A DNA stretch of 64,000 nt from positions 6,882,001 through 6,946,000 of the forward strand of contig JALGAS010000002.1 of the NCBI GenBank assembly GCA_023078685.1, read 5' to 3'. Below, in pieces: positions 1-13,100 of the stretch (within the stretch, counting starts at the first letter, position 1; each line of letters begins with the position of its first letter). The DNA comes from Neopestalotiopsis rosae. Taxonomy: Eukaryota; Ascomycota; Sordariomycetes; Amphisphaeriales; Sporocadaceae. The notes beneath the pieces are model-generated. The model had not been told where the DNA came from and searched no databases. It saw only the letters and a program-made list of their open reading frames with translations. The position numbers and the translations under genes are program-made.

Positions 1-2329
1 CACGGTAAGCCAGGCGCAATCCTACCGACTCTGTCCACCGAACAATGGCAATCTCGTCCGGCGAAGAAGCCTGGTATGATGTCACCGTTTGCCCGTCTTC
101 CTCGTCGGTTGTGGGAGTAACATTGTGGCAAAGAGCAAGAGCCAGGACAACGTCGCGAACTCTGGAGCCAATCTCCCGTCTTGTACGAGTGGCTGTGACT
201 CCTGCTGTCGTGTTATATGTAGAAGAAGGCGTCACGAGCGCTGTTTCCGTTGGTAATCCTGTGAAACCATGCTTTACATAGGCATACACTTCGTCCATGG
301 CCTCATTAGCATATGATACCGTGCCGACATGGATTTTCTTCATTTCCATCTCGTTCTGGGTCAAGGTTCCGGTTTTGTCGCTAAGCAAGTATTCGATTCT
401 TCCCAGATCCTCTGGAATTGTACTCGTTCGTACCACTGCTCCAGCAATACCCGGGTCGCGTTGGATGAACCATGAGTAAACACTCTTTCCCATGTCCAGA
501 TTGACTCGAAGACTGATGGGCACGATGGTGGAGAAAAGGACCAGGAAGCGCATAATCTTGACATACCATACGTTGCCCTCCGTGTTGCCAAAACCTTCAA
601 GAGCCACCAAGATGATTGACAAGCCCAAGGTCAGGGCACACAGGATTTTAGTCAGAGAGTTGATTTCGTACTCGAGCAAGCCCGTCTTGGATCTGGAAGG
701 CGATGTCGACAAGGCGGATCGGGTCTGAGGGCCAGTATACACAATGACGGCAAGAGTAATGGCTTGAGACGCAATGACGGTGTTGGCCCATGCAGTGTTG
801 TCAATCGATAGCGGTGCCGAATTTTCTGTATCCGGCTGGGTATTGTCGCTGGGATAGGGATCCATAGCCTCCTGTCGAGACGACACCAACTCGACCGTGC
901 CAATGAACTCGTTGACCTTCTTATCTGGCTTGCCTCCAGTCACTCTGAGTCTCACCAACTCCTCTAGTGGTAGGTTTTGTGTTAGAGCCGAAGTCAATCG
1001 CAGTTTCCAATCAGTTTCTCCGTCCAACTGATCAGTCCTGATGAAGGTCTCTCCATTCGAACTGCCTTCGCTGGGAGTTTGGCGTTGTTCTGGTGCTTTG
1101 CCCTTTCCTGAGTTGTTACTATTCGGTTCCGTGTCGACGAGCAGCGACTCTTCTTCGTGGACAGTTTCCATTTGGTCTGCGGAAGCCGTCGAAGATTCAG
1201 TTGCCAGGCATTTGAGTATGACAACATCTGCTGGGACACGCTGGCCCTTGCTCAACTTCAACACGTCGCCCACACGCAGGTCACGGGATTTCTTGCTTAT
1301 TTCCTCGACATACGAGGACGGTTGTCCTAGACCGTGCCCCTCTGCTTGCTCCTCTTCCTCCTGAATGTCTGACAATCTGTCTCGATGCAGAGAAGGTTTC
1401 TGCCCTTTCCGCATGGAGGATGACTTTAGTCTCCGCGGTGAACGAGACGCAGGGTAAGTCCGGCTTCCGGGGTCGTCAAAACGAAGTACCGCATATTCCT
1501 CCGAGTTGGCTTCATTGTCTCGCCTCCTTCGTTCGATGTCGTCGTAGGCCTCCTTTCCCATGGTAATCATGAGCACAAAAGACAGTGGCGCAATATATGT
1601 GCTCAAATAACCAATTCTCAGCTGTGGAATCGCCTGAGATAAAGCGACGAGTAAAAAGTACATGTTAAAGAAGAAGGAAAACTCATTGTACAGTGTGACG
1701 GGAAGGAAGGTGAAGGCCGTATATTTGGCATTCGATACAATATTTGGAGGGTATCGGGTCGTTTGGGAGGAACCGACTGCCACGACGCGGGAGGCAGAGG
1801 GATCGTCCTCCTCTTGTTCGGCCGGGTCCTCAATCACGTCTCGGTTCGCACTGGTGTTGGACATGAAACTCGGTAGACGAAGGGATGCGCCCAGCTTTTG
1901 CATGCGATCACCGGCAAAGGATCGTTTTCGGCGCGACCCCGAACCGGAGCTGCTCAAGAGCGGTGCTTCATCGCCTCCGCTCCTGCTCCCGTCCGAGTAG
2001 CGCTGTGGTCTATCGTCCCCATCGTCGAGCAAGCCCATGGCGTCCTCATCGCCGTCCCTGTCGTGGCCGAGGTCGCCGTAACCCCGGCGTGCGCCCCTAC
2101 CGCTTGTCCTCCGCAAGCCCCCCATGCGGAGATTTCTCAGCGCAATCCGGGGCGCTCGCTGCTCAGGGCTGGCGTTGCGGCCTAGAAGCTTGGAGCTGGT
2201 GCTGTGGGAGGCAGTGGTCGGGTCGAGCTCCTGAAGGTCTAAATCGGCATCCGAGTCGGAATCATGGACGGGGGAGTCTGGCGGTTCCGTCGATCGGTAT
2301 GGGCTTGTTGTTGAAGGCGGCATTCCCAT
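1..2329 (-). CDS. neo1: Neo1-type P4-ATPase (phospholipid flippase), partial
   Basis: Membrane pump of the Neo1/ATP9 branch, which in yeast moves aminophospholipids to the cytosolic leaflet in Golgi and endosomes. The reading frame is open without introns from the start to the window edge (776 codons), so the C-terminal part, including most of the nucleotide-binding domain and TM5-10, lies outside. Visible in order: an acidic, Ser-rich cytosolic N-terminus (about 1-190); TM1-2; an actuator domain with the P4 motif DGET followed by DWKLR; TM3-4; and the phosphorylation motif DKTGTLTQNEMEMKK with Asp651 as acceptor. The sequence right after the motif (NEMEMKKIHVG) is the Neo1 signature, unlike Drs2/Dnf types. 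The window ends just after a SPDE motif. Starts at 2329 and 2323 are in frame (M-G-M); I chose the first. An out-of-frame ATG lies 16 nt upstream. The N-terminus and the actuator loop are longer and more low-complexity than in yeast. Confidence 0.93.
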   Translation of the reverse strand, partial: MGMPPSTTSPYRSTEPPDSPVHDSDSDADLDLQELDPTTASHSTSSKLLGRNASPEQRAPRIALRNLRMGGLRRTSGRGARRGYGDLGHDRDGDEDAMGLLDDGDDRPQRYSDGSRSGGDEAPLLSSSGSGSRRKRSFAGDRMQKLGASLRLPSFMSNTSANRDVIEDPAEQEEDDPSASRVVAVGSSQTTRYPPNIVSNAKYTAFTFLPVTLYNEFSFFFNMYFLLVALSQAIPQLRIGYLSTYIAPLSFVLMITMGKEAYDDIERRRRDNEANSEEYAVLRFDDPGSRTYPASRSPRRLKSSSMRKGQKPSLHRDRLSDIQEEEEQAEGHGLGQPSSYVEEISKKSRDLRVGDVLKLSKGQRVPADVVILKCLATESSTASADQMETVHEEESLLVDTEPNSNNSGKGKAPEQRQTPSEGSSNGETFIRTDQLDGETDWKLRLTSALTQNLPLEELVRLRVTGGKPDKKVNEFIGTVELVSSRQEAMDPYPSDNTQPDTENSAPLSIDNTAWANTVIASQAITLAVIVYTGPQTRSALSTSPSRSKTGLLEYEINSLTKILCALTLGLSIILVALEGFGNTEGNVWYVKIMRFLVLFSTIVPISLRVNLDMGKSVYSWFIQRDPGIAGAVVRTSTIPEDLGRIEYLLSDKTGTLTQNEMEMKKIHVGTVSYANEAMDEVYAYVKHGFTGLPTETALVTPSSTYNTTAGVTATRTRREIGSRVRDVVLALALCHNVTPTTDEEDGQTVTSYQASSPDEIAIVRWTESVGLRLAYR

Positions 2330-2345
2330 TCCCGCTCGGGGGCAT
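2262..2345 (-). promoter_or_regulatory. Short ORF overlapping the neo1 start
   Basis: An ATG 16 nt upstream of the chosen neo1 start opens a 27-codon ORF in another frame and ends inside the neo1 coding region. If the mRNA starts upstream of it, scanning ribosomes would meet it first, which would lower neo1 translation. Both ATGs have a purine at -3. The function is inference; the mRNA start is unknown. Confidence 0.3.
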
Positions 2346-4139
2346 CCCCAAGAGCAGCCGCGTGGAGTCGGTCGGTCTGCAGGTGCAGGTAGGCTTCAAA
2401 AAAGGTAGAGGTGTGGATTCCTGGATTCCCGGGTGTTGGCGAGGGCCGAGGAAGGTTCGAGTGTTGGTCGCTTCTGCTGGCTGTAACGTGTACGTAGCTT
2501 CAAAGGAATGTCGGGTACTTTGTAGGGTATTGATAGATCAACAACTGCTGTGAGACTGCTGACAACTGCTGCTGCCACCTCCTGGCTTGTGATTGTCGGG
2601 CGGCGATCAAGAAGCTAATTCTATGGATGCGGACTGCATTCGGTCTGCTAGGCTACTCGTATCTGAAATGTCGGTGTCGCGAAGATCAGTTATTGCGGTA
2701 TGGTATGCCGTATGGGTTACTAAGTTGTGTGTATAGGTATGGTTGAAGAGCCACGTCGTCGTCACTCGTCTATGGCCTTGCCAGTATGTACGTACGTAGT
2801 TCTAGGTAGTTGCAATGTGGTCTCGTCTCCAAGGCCGCACTCTAGTTGATAAATTCCGTCATCTATGGTAGGCAGTGATGGTTGGTCGGTTTTGGTTACA
2901 ATGCATGGGGGGAATATGGACAAGGACACCTTGGTGTGCCAAACGGAAACTCTCAACTGGGGGGATGGGACTTGGGGGACCTGCCTGCTGCTGTGGCTGC
3001 TGCAGCAAAGTCAGTGAGCCCAGTTGAAAGGGTTGGCGAATCAATCCGAATCCCAGGAGGTTTTTTTTTCGGGGTCCAGTCGAGTCCTCCCACTTGAGAG
3101 CTGCCTGCAGAGCCACGTAAGGTTGTACCCTTTCTCCTGTCTAGCGCTGTAAAGCTACTTTGATCACTAAATGTAGTATCTATTGGTGGACCCGTTTGGT
3201 CCCCTAGCATCCCCGCTACAATTAAGGCCAGGGGGTTACTGTACACATCGATGTTCCACCGTTGTTAGCAATACCGTCTTCAATGTCTTGTCTTGAAAGC
3301 TGCCACTTGCGGCAGGTCAAAGTACAAGAGCCAAGTGATAAGTATATCATATACTGTATCCTGATTCACACCTCATGCTATGCAGAAATGGTGGTCGCGA
3401 GGCCAAAAACACATGCATAATTGTTTGTATTAACACACTAGACTTCCACTCAAGTTTCCTCCAAGAAATACCATGTACGTACAACAACGAGACCGAACAT
3501 CCGATCAATCTTCCTTGGTGGGGATTCATGTTGCTTTTGATGGGATCCAAGCCCACAATGCCACGTACTTGATTGATCCATGAAGGATAAACCCGACCAT
3601 GTTCGATGGAGATGCTCCGCAGCCTAACACGTTACTAACCTAGGTAACTACACATGACACTGGAATAGAAGAACACGAGATCTACTGGTTGACGATGTCT
3701 TGCAGGGCTATTACTACTGTACTATGTACCTGAGAGATATTGAACAAACGACATAGTTCTCAATTCTCAATTCATTCATGATACGGCGCATCATAACCAA
3801 ATCAAGTCTGTAATCACATTTCGAGCATCAATTTGAAGAATGCTTAATTTGATTGAACAGTGAATTATTTTTCATAATACGCATTATCTGTCGTTCTGGC
3901 ATCATTATACCTGCTCTATGCTACGATGCCCCTTGCCAACAAAAAACAATTTCCCTTCATCCACCAATTTTCGTTTGAACAGTACAGTCATGCTGAAGAA
4001 TAGTTCATGCCCTTTACCAACGCCATGCTTTCCGAATGAGAAACAAATTTTCCACACAAGCTTTAGACATGCAAAAGGCTAAAACACACAAGGTATCCCC
4101 CGTCCTTGTCGTAAGTCGACGCAACAAAACATCGATACA
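2330..4139. other. Intergenic: neo1 promoter and leader, tra1 downstream region
   Basis: About 1.8 kb between the neo1 start and the tra1 stop. Only short frames without protein-like conservation or plausible splice joins are present. It must hold the neo1 promoter and the tra1 3' UTR. No tRNA, repeat or terminal inverted repeat was recognised. Confidence 0.6.
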
Positions 4140-7100
4140 TTACAAATACGGCATCCAAAGAGCGTCACACTGCGCCAAATTCATCGGATTTACCGCCTTG
4201 CTGATGAGGTCAATGACCGTCTGGTTGGCAGGCAAGTTACCGACGGGACTGGCTGCCAAGCTGACTGCACGCTTGACGATCATGTCGCAATTGGTCTGGA
4301 CCGTATCGCGCAATTGGTTCTCATTCAAGTGCATCGCCCGATGGCTAGATGTGAACCAAAAGATCATCTCGTCGCGGACGAAGAGAGTGAGGGCATGTTC
4401 GAGTTGGAACTCGGGCTCCGTGAGGCAGCGAGCAATGGCCATGATGGCGCAGCTGAAGATGCCCTCCGTGGCAAGAGGTCCCATGAGGGTCTGGAGGTTG
4501 GGCGTTAGACGGAATGGAACCGGCTCAGGGTTGTGGAAAAACGGTTTGGCGGGCGCCATGAAACTCATGAGCTCGGAACCCCAGATCTTGCCCGATCCAC
4601 GCGCAATGTTGAACTTGTGAGGGTAGCGACCAGTCATGTACAGTATGTATGTCATGAAAGTAAGCGTAGACAGCTGGTACGAGAAACGGCGACGGAACAG
4701 CCAGAATTCTGAGAACTCATGATACGTCGATTGGAAGTAATCCAAGGCCACGTCGTGCGGTACCCACTTCTCTTGGATAGCAGTGAAGACCTCCAGACGG
4801 GCAGTAACAGTCTGATCAAGTTGTTTCTGATTCAAGTTAGCATACTGATCCGTTCTAGGCAAGGTTCTTAATAAACTTACGCCTCCCTTAGGTTCAATCA
4901 AGCTGCGCAGCTTGTCCATCGTGAACAAAACAGGCTCATCCTTCTGCATGTTGTTGCGGCGGCAGTGGTCCTCATAGATGCCTTGAAGTGTGATATTGGA
5001 GGTATCCTCTTGTACAATTCTTATATGAGGTGCAAGAGGTACCATCAGGGGCAGTGTGAACTGCAAGTCACGACGTCTCGATTCCTTGCGCTTGGCCAAT
5101 GTCTGGTTGAGGTGACGGAAGAGCTGGAGGATTCTCTCTTCACGTCGGCAATGCCGAGCTGCCGGGTGTTGAATAGCGAAACAGTGGATGCTGCCGTCGT
5201 GACCACGGATCTTGATGCGTCGGTGAGAGACGCCAATGGTCCTGACCAAATCCACGTCTGGCAGGAATCGTTCGATGCGAATGAAGTCTTGGTTCTTATC
5301 CTTATGTTGCAAGTATTGGCCTGGAACCTCGACATCGTCAAATTTCTGGTAGCGGAACTCGCTCAGATCACGTGAGAACTTCTCCAATGGCTCTTTTGGA
5401 TTCCTGCGATCGAGTTTCTCTTCGAACTTGTCGCGCCATTTTCGGAGCTTGTGAATGTATTCAAACATGGTAGGTTTGACCTGGACGAAATCTGCCTCGA
5501 AAGACTTCTTGATATGTGCTGGAAGAATGGTCTCGGCAAAGCGAGTGATGTTAGTCTCAGTGCCGCCGGGCAATTTGACGTCCTTTGCGTAAGAGGCTGG
5601 CATCCGTGAGACATAGGCCAGCCCATCATTGAGCAAAGCGACAATGAGTCTGTAAGCATCCTCGTCGGGTGGGCATTTGAAGTACTTCTGGATTTGATCA
5701 ACCATCTTCTCCATGGACAATGCGAGAAGGGGAAATGCAGTCTTGAGGGTCGACATGATCTCATCCGTGAGCTCCCAAGGTGGTCGCTTTTGAGAAGTAC
5801 CGTTCTCTGCCTTCGGTTCACCAGCAGGTGCCGGTGTGGCAGCGGCGTTGGCAGCAGGTGTAGATGCAGCTTTGTCATCTCCACCCTCGGATTTCACTTG
5901 GCCATTGCCCTCGCCATTTGCAGTCTGGGGCCGAGACGACGACTCCGTCTTGGTTTGCTGGTTGTCCTGTTTGGCCTGTGATGGGGAGCCAGCAGTCTTG
6001 CTATTCGTAGCGGCTGACTGTTGACGTTGACGTTGTCTTTCCTTGGCTTCCTGGTTCTTCTTAATGGCCAGCATGTCCTCGCGGTTGGTACGAGCCTGGA
6101 AGAACAATGATTGAGGATAGGACTTGGCAATCTTGAGAAGGATTGCGTGTACCCTGGGGGCTTCCTTGTGACCAAGGCCGGTCAAAAGCTGTGGGATGAA
6201 TGTTATCCAGAACCACACTGGTGTTTCACCCTTGTAGTCTTCAAAGCCAGATGCGATCGTGCCATTGGCATCGTCCAGACTGAGAAGCCAAAGAACTCTG
6301 GCTATCAATTTCCGCGACTTGCCATCCTTATAGCTGCCAATGGCTTGGAGGTAACTAGTAAGAGCCTGTTTGGCCGAATTCAAGTCTGTAGGGTCGTCCT
6401 TGAATTTGCGATCATTGAAGTAACCCCACTCAGCCCATGCCTTGGCCTTGCCGATATCATAGTACAAGGCTGTTCCGTAAGCTGCGTCGGCTTCATCCTT
6501 CTGCTTCAGTTTCTCAAGGAACATGCCCTTGAGTGTGTAGAATTCGGCCTTCTGCTGAGCATTGAAGTAATTCAGGTTGGTATTATTAATCACGTCCAGC
6601 CCGCTCGAAAGCTCTTCTGGGTTCTCGTAGTGACATTTGGCTTGTTCTCGCAGTTTCAAGAAGGCTTCTTGGATCTCGATGTTGGGTAGAGTGTAAATTC
6701 TACTGAGCTGCGCAATGCAAACATCCGGAAGGTTGTGCTTGCGAGCCACATGAGCGAATCTATTGATGATCCAAGCAGTCTCATGGTAGCCGCGATAAGC
6801 AAAAGAGGCGCCATTGGCGTTTTGACCTTGTTGCGGCAGCAGTTGGAGATACGTGCTGTTGATCAGACCAAAGATGTGCTGTCGCCATGTGACGAGGTCT
6901 TGCCAGTCGATGATGTCATCCCATACATTAGGAAGCCTGTCTCTCCAAGCCCCCAGAAGCAGCTTCAGCTCTCCCGACTTGACGTCCAAGTTAGCTTGCG
7001 TTGTGCCAGACAAGCTTGAGCAGATTATGCTTGCATCATGAAGCTCGACAAGTTGCTGGAAATTGTGTAGCATGGGAATGTGTGCAGCGGTAAGTCTACC

Positions 7101-10100
7101 TGGGAGCTGGTGCCATTTTCTGATAGAAAGCTGCAGGGCCTCATCACAGACCTTGCTGAACTCCTGTTGCGTCTCGGGAGTCCTGTTGTTGTGCAGCTTG
7201 AGCAGAGCCATGAAGCCTTGGAAGAAGGCGCGGCGAGCGGTAGGTGCGTCCATGACGCCCTTGATGAGATGATCCAAACTCTCGCGGTGGTCTTGGTTCT
7301 GCCACATCTCAATATTGCGCCAGGCACATTCAAGAAGAAGGTCTTGCATGTTTTCGTGCTTCGAGAAGTCTTGCAGAATATCCCACTGCTGTAATTTCTC
7401 CGCGCACAGAACCCAATGGTCTTCCCATAGAATGTACTCGCCCTGTGAAAACGGAATGACACCGGTGCGAGCTTTGATCTGTGCGGCTTCATACATCTTT
7501 TGCGCTTTGTCCCACATGCCGTTCTGCTCGTATGACAGAGCAGCATTAGTCTCGACAAACTGACAACGGCGGCGCCAGGTACCATAAAACATGTCATCTT
7601 CCTTCAGGTTCGAGTACAATTCGCACAAAGCATCCAGGTTGCTCTCACGAATCGTGGATGAATCCCCATCAGGCTTGATGGCCGCCTTCTCGAGTTGTAC
7701 AAGGGCAGTGTACCATGCATCGTAGGTTCTGGCTCCGAACTTGAGCACGTGTGGCGGTATCTTGCACTCGGGCCAGGATTTCGCTGCTCCCGCAAGTAGA
7801 GACTGAACCACGTTTGGTCTTTTGTCGATTTGACGAGAGTGGAAGTCCTTGGTCAACAGTGCCACCAAGCCCTTTTCCAAATCTGTCTTCTCTTCTTTAA
7901 CAGTTGCCGACCAGAACATGGGGAACAGCGTGATCCACAATTCGTGAGCCAATGCAGAGTCATTATGCTGAAGCTGAATGATAGGCTCAATAATGTCGCG
8001 AACCTTGACATCTCCGAGCTCAGATACGAATCGACGGTGATTGGCCATGAATGTATCATACTTGTCGTCAGCCATAGCTGCAGGCTCTCTGGTATCTTTA
8101 GCGTATGCACCGAAAACCATGGATGCAGGCAGCGTGCGGAAGTCCGCTTGATGGAGCTGAATGTTCGCATTCACCTCAATCGCGCCGATCAGAAGCTGTG
8201 AGGCTTGAGCCAACCAGAAGGAGTCGGCCAGGGTGTCCCAATTCTGTGATGTGATGACATAGGCAAGCCTAGCCGTCGCGGTCTTTGACAGACTCTTGTC
8301 GAAGATCGACATGAACCTGTTTCGCATGTCCACATCTTGAGCCCTTGTACCAATCAAGAAGGCGTGTTCCATGCGAACAGTGAGTTCCGTGCGTGTGATC
8401 TTGGGGTCCTCATATATACGAATGACCAGCTCCAAAAATTTTGTCAACATTGTCGTGTCGCTACGGTGCTCGAAAGACAACATCTTGTGCAGAACGGCAG
8501 TCTTCTCCTTAAGAGTTGGCCAAGTGCCCTCAGAGCGGAAGACCCAGTCTTCGACCATTTCAAGGATCTTGGTACACAGTGGAATATGCAGAGACTTTTC
8601 GACGAGTGTCGCAAGCACACTGAGGAAAGGTCGGCGATTATCGCCGAGAACTTCCATTCGCATGGCTGTTACCTCGATTGCCTTGATCATCAACGCTGTC
8701 TGAATCTCCAGATCGTACTGCGACATCTCTCCCTCGCGCGGTCCTTGGTCCGATGGACGAAGATGGACGTTCATTTGATGAGCTTGGACGTTGGTATAAT
8801 GCTGGACATGTTCTCTGGCCAATTTCGACTGTAGAGCCTTCATCAACGCAGGAATATGAGGGTCAATGACCGTTGGCTTTCGCTGACCCAGTGACCACAA
8901 GATGTTGACTCCAGAGACATAGTTCGAAGCGTTGAGTGTTTCTGTGGCGATGCCCGACAAGAAAGTGATGACTTCCGACATCTGTCCTTCAGGCTCGCCG
9001 TCGGCATCCGCATCCTCCATGGGTACATCTTCGGGGACAGACTCGAGCACCCTTTGCACGATGGACTTCATGTCTCGTCCATCGTCGTACTCCTTATCCG
9101 CAAAATGTAGGCAATCATGCAATTCAGGGTTCTCAGATTTCAGACACTTCTCCAGCACTTTCTGTACGGAGGGCATGTTTTTGACAATCCATTCGTCCTT
9201 CTTAGAATTCAGGATGATCCGAACAACCTGCAGCGTGTTGACGATATTTGTGATGAACTTTTCGTCGTAATTGTCTTTGTCGCTGGGGTCTGCGTTCAAA
9301 ATCTTCTGCGTTCTTTCACTGGCCAAGACGACCTCTGTCACATTGGGGAATAAGTCAACGTCCAAATCAGCCCAGTATTGGGGTTGAAGAAGGTTGAAGA
9401 GAAGAGACATCGCTTTCTTGCATAGCTCAGTAGACAGTGCAGGCAGGGCAGGACCGGCTCCTGTAGCAGCATCTCTAGGCTTGGCTGATGGTAGCGTGTA
9501 CCGCTCATTGAGCTGTGCGATGAATTCTACCAGATACTTGAGCATCTTAAGTCGAAATGCATCAGGTATTTGGAATTCCTTCGCGAGAGGAGGCACTGTC
9601 CTGGCGGTTGGTGGAGAGGAAGTTGGCTGATCACTGTCTAGTCGTCGCTTTCTTGAGGCAGGAGACTCGGACAGGGCTCTCGTAGGACTGCCCTGCTTTC
9701 CCTCTACACGTCTTTGCTCCCATTCCCAGATGAGCCACATCATGTTCAGCACCAACTTCTTACTCTCATTGGAAGCATTCTGAGGAGCCGAAATCTTCCT
9801 CAATGACTGGATGATGAGTAGCGTGAACTTATCGCGTGATTCGTAGAAGAGTGTAGGATGTCTGACGAGGAAATGGAAGATGCTGGTCATCTGCTGAACA
9901 TTCTGGCCTTCTTCAGCCAAGATGCGACGCGGAGCAATCGCCCAGACAGCATTGCGATCATTGGGCAATGTATTGCAGCGTTTAGGAAGAACTGGCGCCA
10001 TGAGCTCCAATGCTTGAGTGACAAGAGCACGACCTTCATTTTGGTTGGTTCTGAGCAGAGAATAATAGACCTGCGTCACTATCTTCGCAGGCGTATCATA

Positions 10101-13100
10101 GTGTGCAATGAAGTATCCTATGACGACGTAGGCCGCATGCTTATTGATTACATCGTCGAGACGAATGTAAGTCCACCCGAATTTGATGATGTCCTTGCGT
10201 GCATCTTGGAGTATGGCGTGATGGTACTTGACAAGCATTGCAGATAGCTGAAGCAGCTCCATGCGCGTGTGGTCGATGCCAGGTTGAGCGAGATCTTCTT
10301 GAGGGTCGCCAAGGTTGACCTTCCAAACCTTGGCGCTGATCGACTCAATGACACTCCGGTCCATCAGCCTCTGTGGCTTTTGTGACTCAGCTTGGTAGCC
10401 GTTTCTCATGATATCCATGGCAACGATCGGATTCACAATATTGCGCAGTAAGAAGCACTTGGTTTTCTGACTGGCCTGCTTGCTGGCATAGACGTCGAGG
10501 CAACGAAGGATTACCGACTTCCAGTAATCAATGGATTCGTTGCAGATGACATGCTTGTAAATGTACGAGAATAACGACGGGGTCGCGCGGAATTCTTCGG
10601 CCGTGACAGAGTTAATCAGACTGAACAATGAGTCCAGGTTGTTGGGGTTCAGAGACAGAGCCTTGGTAAACATGCCCATGAGTTGGTCGGCAGCTTGATC
10701 TGCTGGTAGTCTGAGGCTGGGAGGCAATTGATTAGTGCGGAGCTGTCGTTCGAGCTCTACTGCAACATTGTTTAACCAAGTCATGGTCTCCTTGCGCTCT
10801 AGCCATGTCAAGTTGCTCGAAGCCTGACTCAAAGAGTCTAGAATATTGACTGTGTACACCATGGCTATGTGTTTGGTGTCTTTGTTTGCACTGATCACAG
10901 CGTTGCAAGAGTTGATAAGACCTTCAACATTTGCCGCGGCATAATCACGAAGTGGCTGACTATCCGGATGGACGAGAACCTGGGCCAGGAAACGACCGTA
11001 TTTGGGGTCCTCAATCTTACTGACGAGGCTGAGGAAGACTTCTTGAGGGTACCGATTCAGGTATTTGTACAAAGGAGGTCGGAAAGGACTGTATTGCGTT
11101 CTCCGAAGCTTGTCCTCGAGCTCAAGAACAGTGTCAATCAGGCGTTCCTTGAACTGTTCGGCTGCGGGTGGCAAGAGATGGAAAATGTTGAACACTGCTG
11201 CGATCACCTTCATTGCATTGTTTTGCTCGAAAAAGGTGAAGGATATCTGCTGGAGAAGATTCGGGTCGGCCAAGACCTTGATGTGGTCCAGTAGGCGAGC
11301 TCCAATCTCTACCTTGAAGTACGTTGTCAGAAGTCGTAGGAGACGAGCCAAGTTCTCAAGGCCATGTGTCGTCAGGCGCTTGGGGTCCTGAAGATTAGCA
11401 AGAACCGGTCTCAGGCCCTGCTGCAACAGATCCTTGGGCAGCTTGTTTGTATGGGATAATACCGCACGCAGAGACTCATTGGCTGCTTCAATCGTTGGTT
11501 TCGATTCTGAGTACAAACACTTGAAAAAGACGGAAACAATTTTCGTCCTCGTTGGGTTGTTTTGACCTTTGGAGAACTCATCAAAGCTCATCGCTTTGCT
11601 CAAAATCTTGATGCAAGCCACTCGAAGGTTGACGATTGACTCGTGAGTGCGGAATTCAGCCGGTTTCCCTGCAAGTGAATCGTCCTGAGCATCAGCAAGT
11701 GCAAGAGACTCCATCAAGAGACGGTTGAGCGTGTCGTCAAATGCGACAAAGTCGCTCTTGAGCCCCATGTAATAGGCAACAGCGTCAATGTATCCAATCT
11801 GCGTGGAGAATGGCAATGCCCTGAGGGGTTTGGGATAGATAGAGCCCAACAGGCGTTCTTTGTAGGGCAAGACAATCTCCCAAAGTTCGGAGTTTGTCGC
11901 CTGGGCAATGATCTCTAGAGAATGGCGAGATGTCTCACGAACGTGCCTGTTCATATGGGCAAGTTCATCGTTGAACAGGGCGCAGATCTGTGCCATTCGG
12001 TGTTGCGGTTTCGGCTGTTGCTGGCCTGGTTGCTGGAGTACGGGCTTGCAGTCCTCCTTTGTGATATGCTTGGTCAACCGACGCAGTAACAACTCGAGTG
12101 TATCTTGAGCAGAGCACCTGGTATTTTCGGGAAGATCCTGGGGCATGTCTTTGATGACGTACATCAAAGCACGAATGAGCTCCATCTGTCGTTGATTCAC
12201 CCAGGCCTCGCCAAGGTCGAACTCAGTCAGCATGTACTTGATGCCAAGACTGCCGCCAGTTTTTGTGAACCATTCCTCTTCATAGCAACCGTGGCAAAAG
12301 ACTTGGCAGAGATGTTGAAAGATTGGAAGCCGCCATACATTGGTATCGGAGCCAAGAATGGTGATTGCTGAGTCGTAAATCGCACGGATCGCACGGAATC
12401 CTGCGTCCCGAACTTCAGCGAGATCAGACGCTAATGACTCCAGAATTGCGTCACACAAGGTACGCGTCTCTATGAACAAGGGACCCTCGCCGTTGGTCAC
12501 TTCAAAGGGACTGGTGGCACGCTTCCAATCGATGAGTCCACGGCCAACCTCGACAATAGTGAAGTGCCGGCAGATATTCATCAAGAACAAATCTGCCTCA
12601 TCTTGGAATGCGGGAATGGATTCCGCATAGATGATTGCCTTGAGAAGTCTCTTCATAGTCTTGTCTTCCTCGTCCTTTTTGATAACTGACCTCTCACGCT
12701 CTGATATGTTGAAAGCAGGGAACTCGTGTTCGCATTTTCTCGCCACGAGATCTTGAGCTTGAAGCCGGACAAGCCTTGGCAGGTCTTCAGGCAAGCTGTC
12801 ATACCCGATTCGCAATTTGATCTGAGACTTGATCAAATGAAGTGCTTGCTTCTTGTAATACTCCTCCTGTTGCTTACTGGCCGCTGTCTTGGTAGGTTTT
12901 GGTACTTCCATCAGTTTGCGAATTGCGCAATCAATGCCCAAGTCAGATCGGAATGCACGATCCTTCTTCGAGCCGATGAGACGCATATCGAAACTGGCTG
13001 GATCATCAGCATATCGCTGGAAGGATACTGGCATGGTATCTGTCATGAACTTGCGGTTCCTACCACCCAACTTTCCGAGAATGCGCATCGTTGTGTGGGC

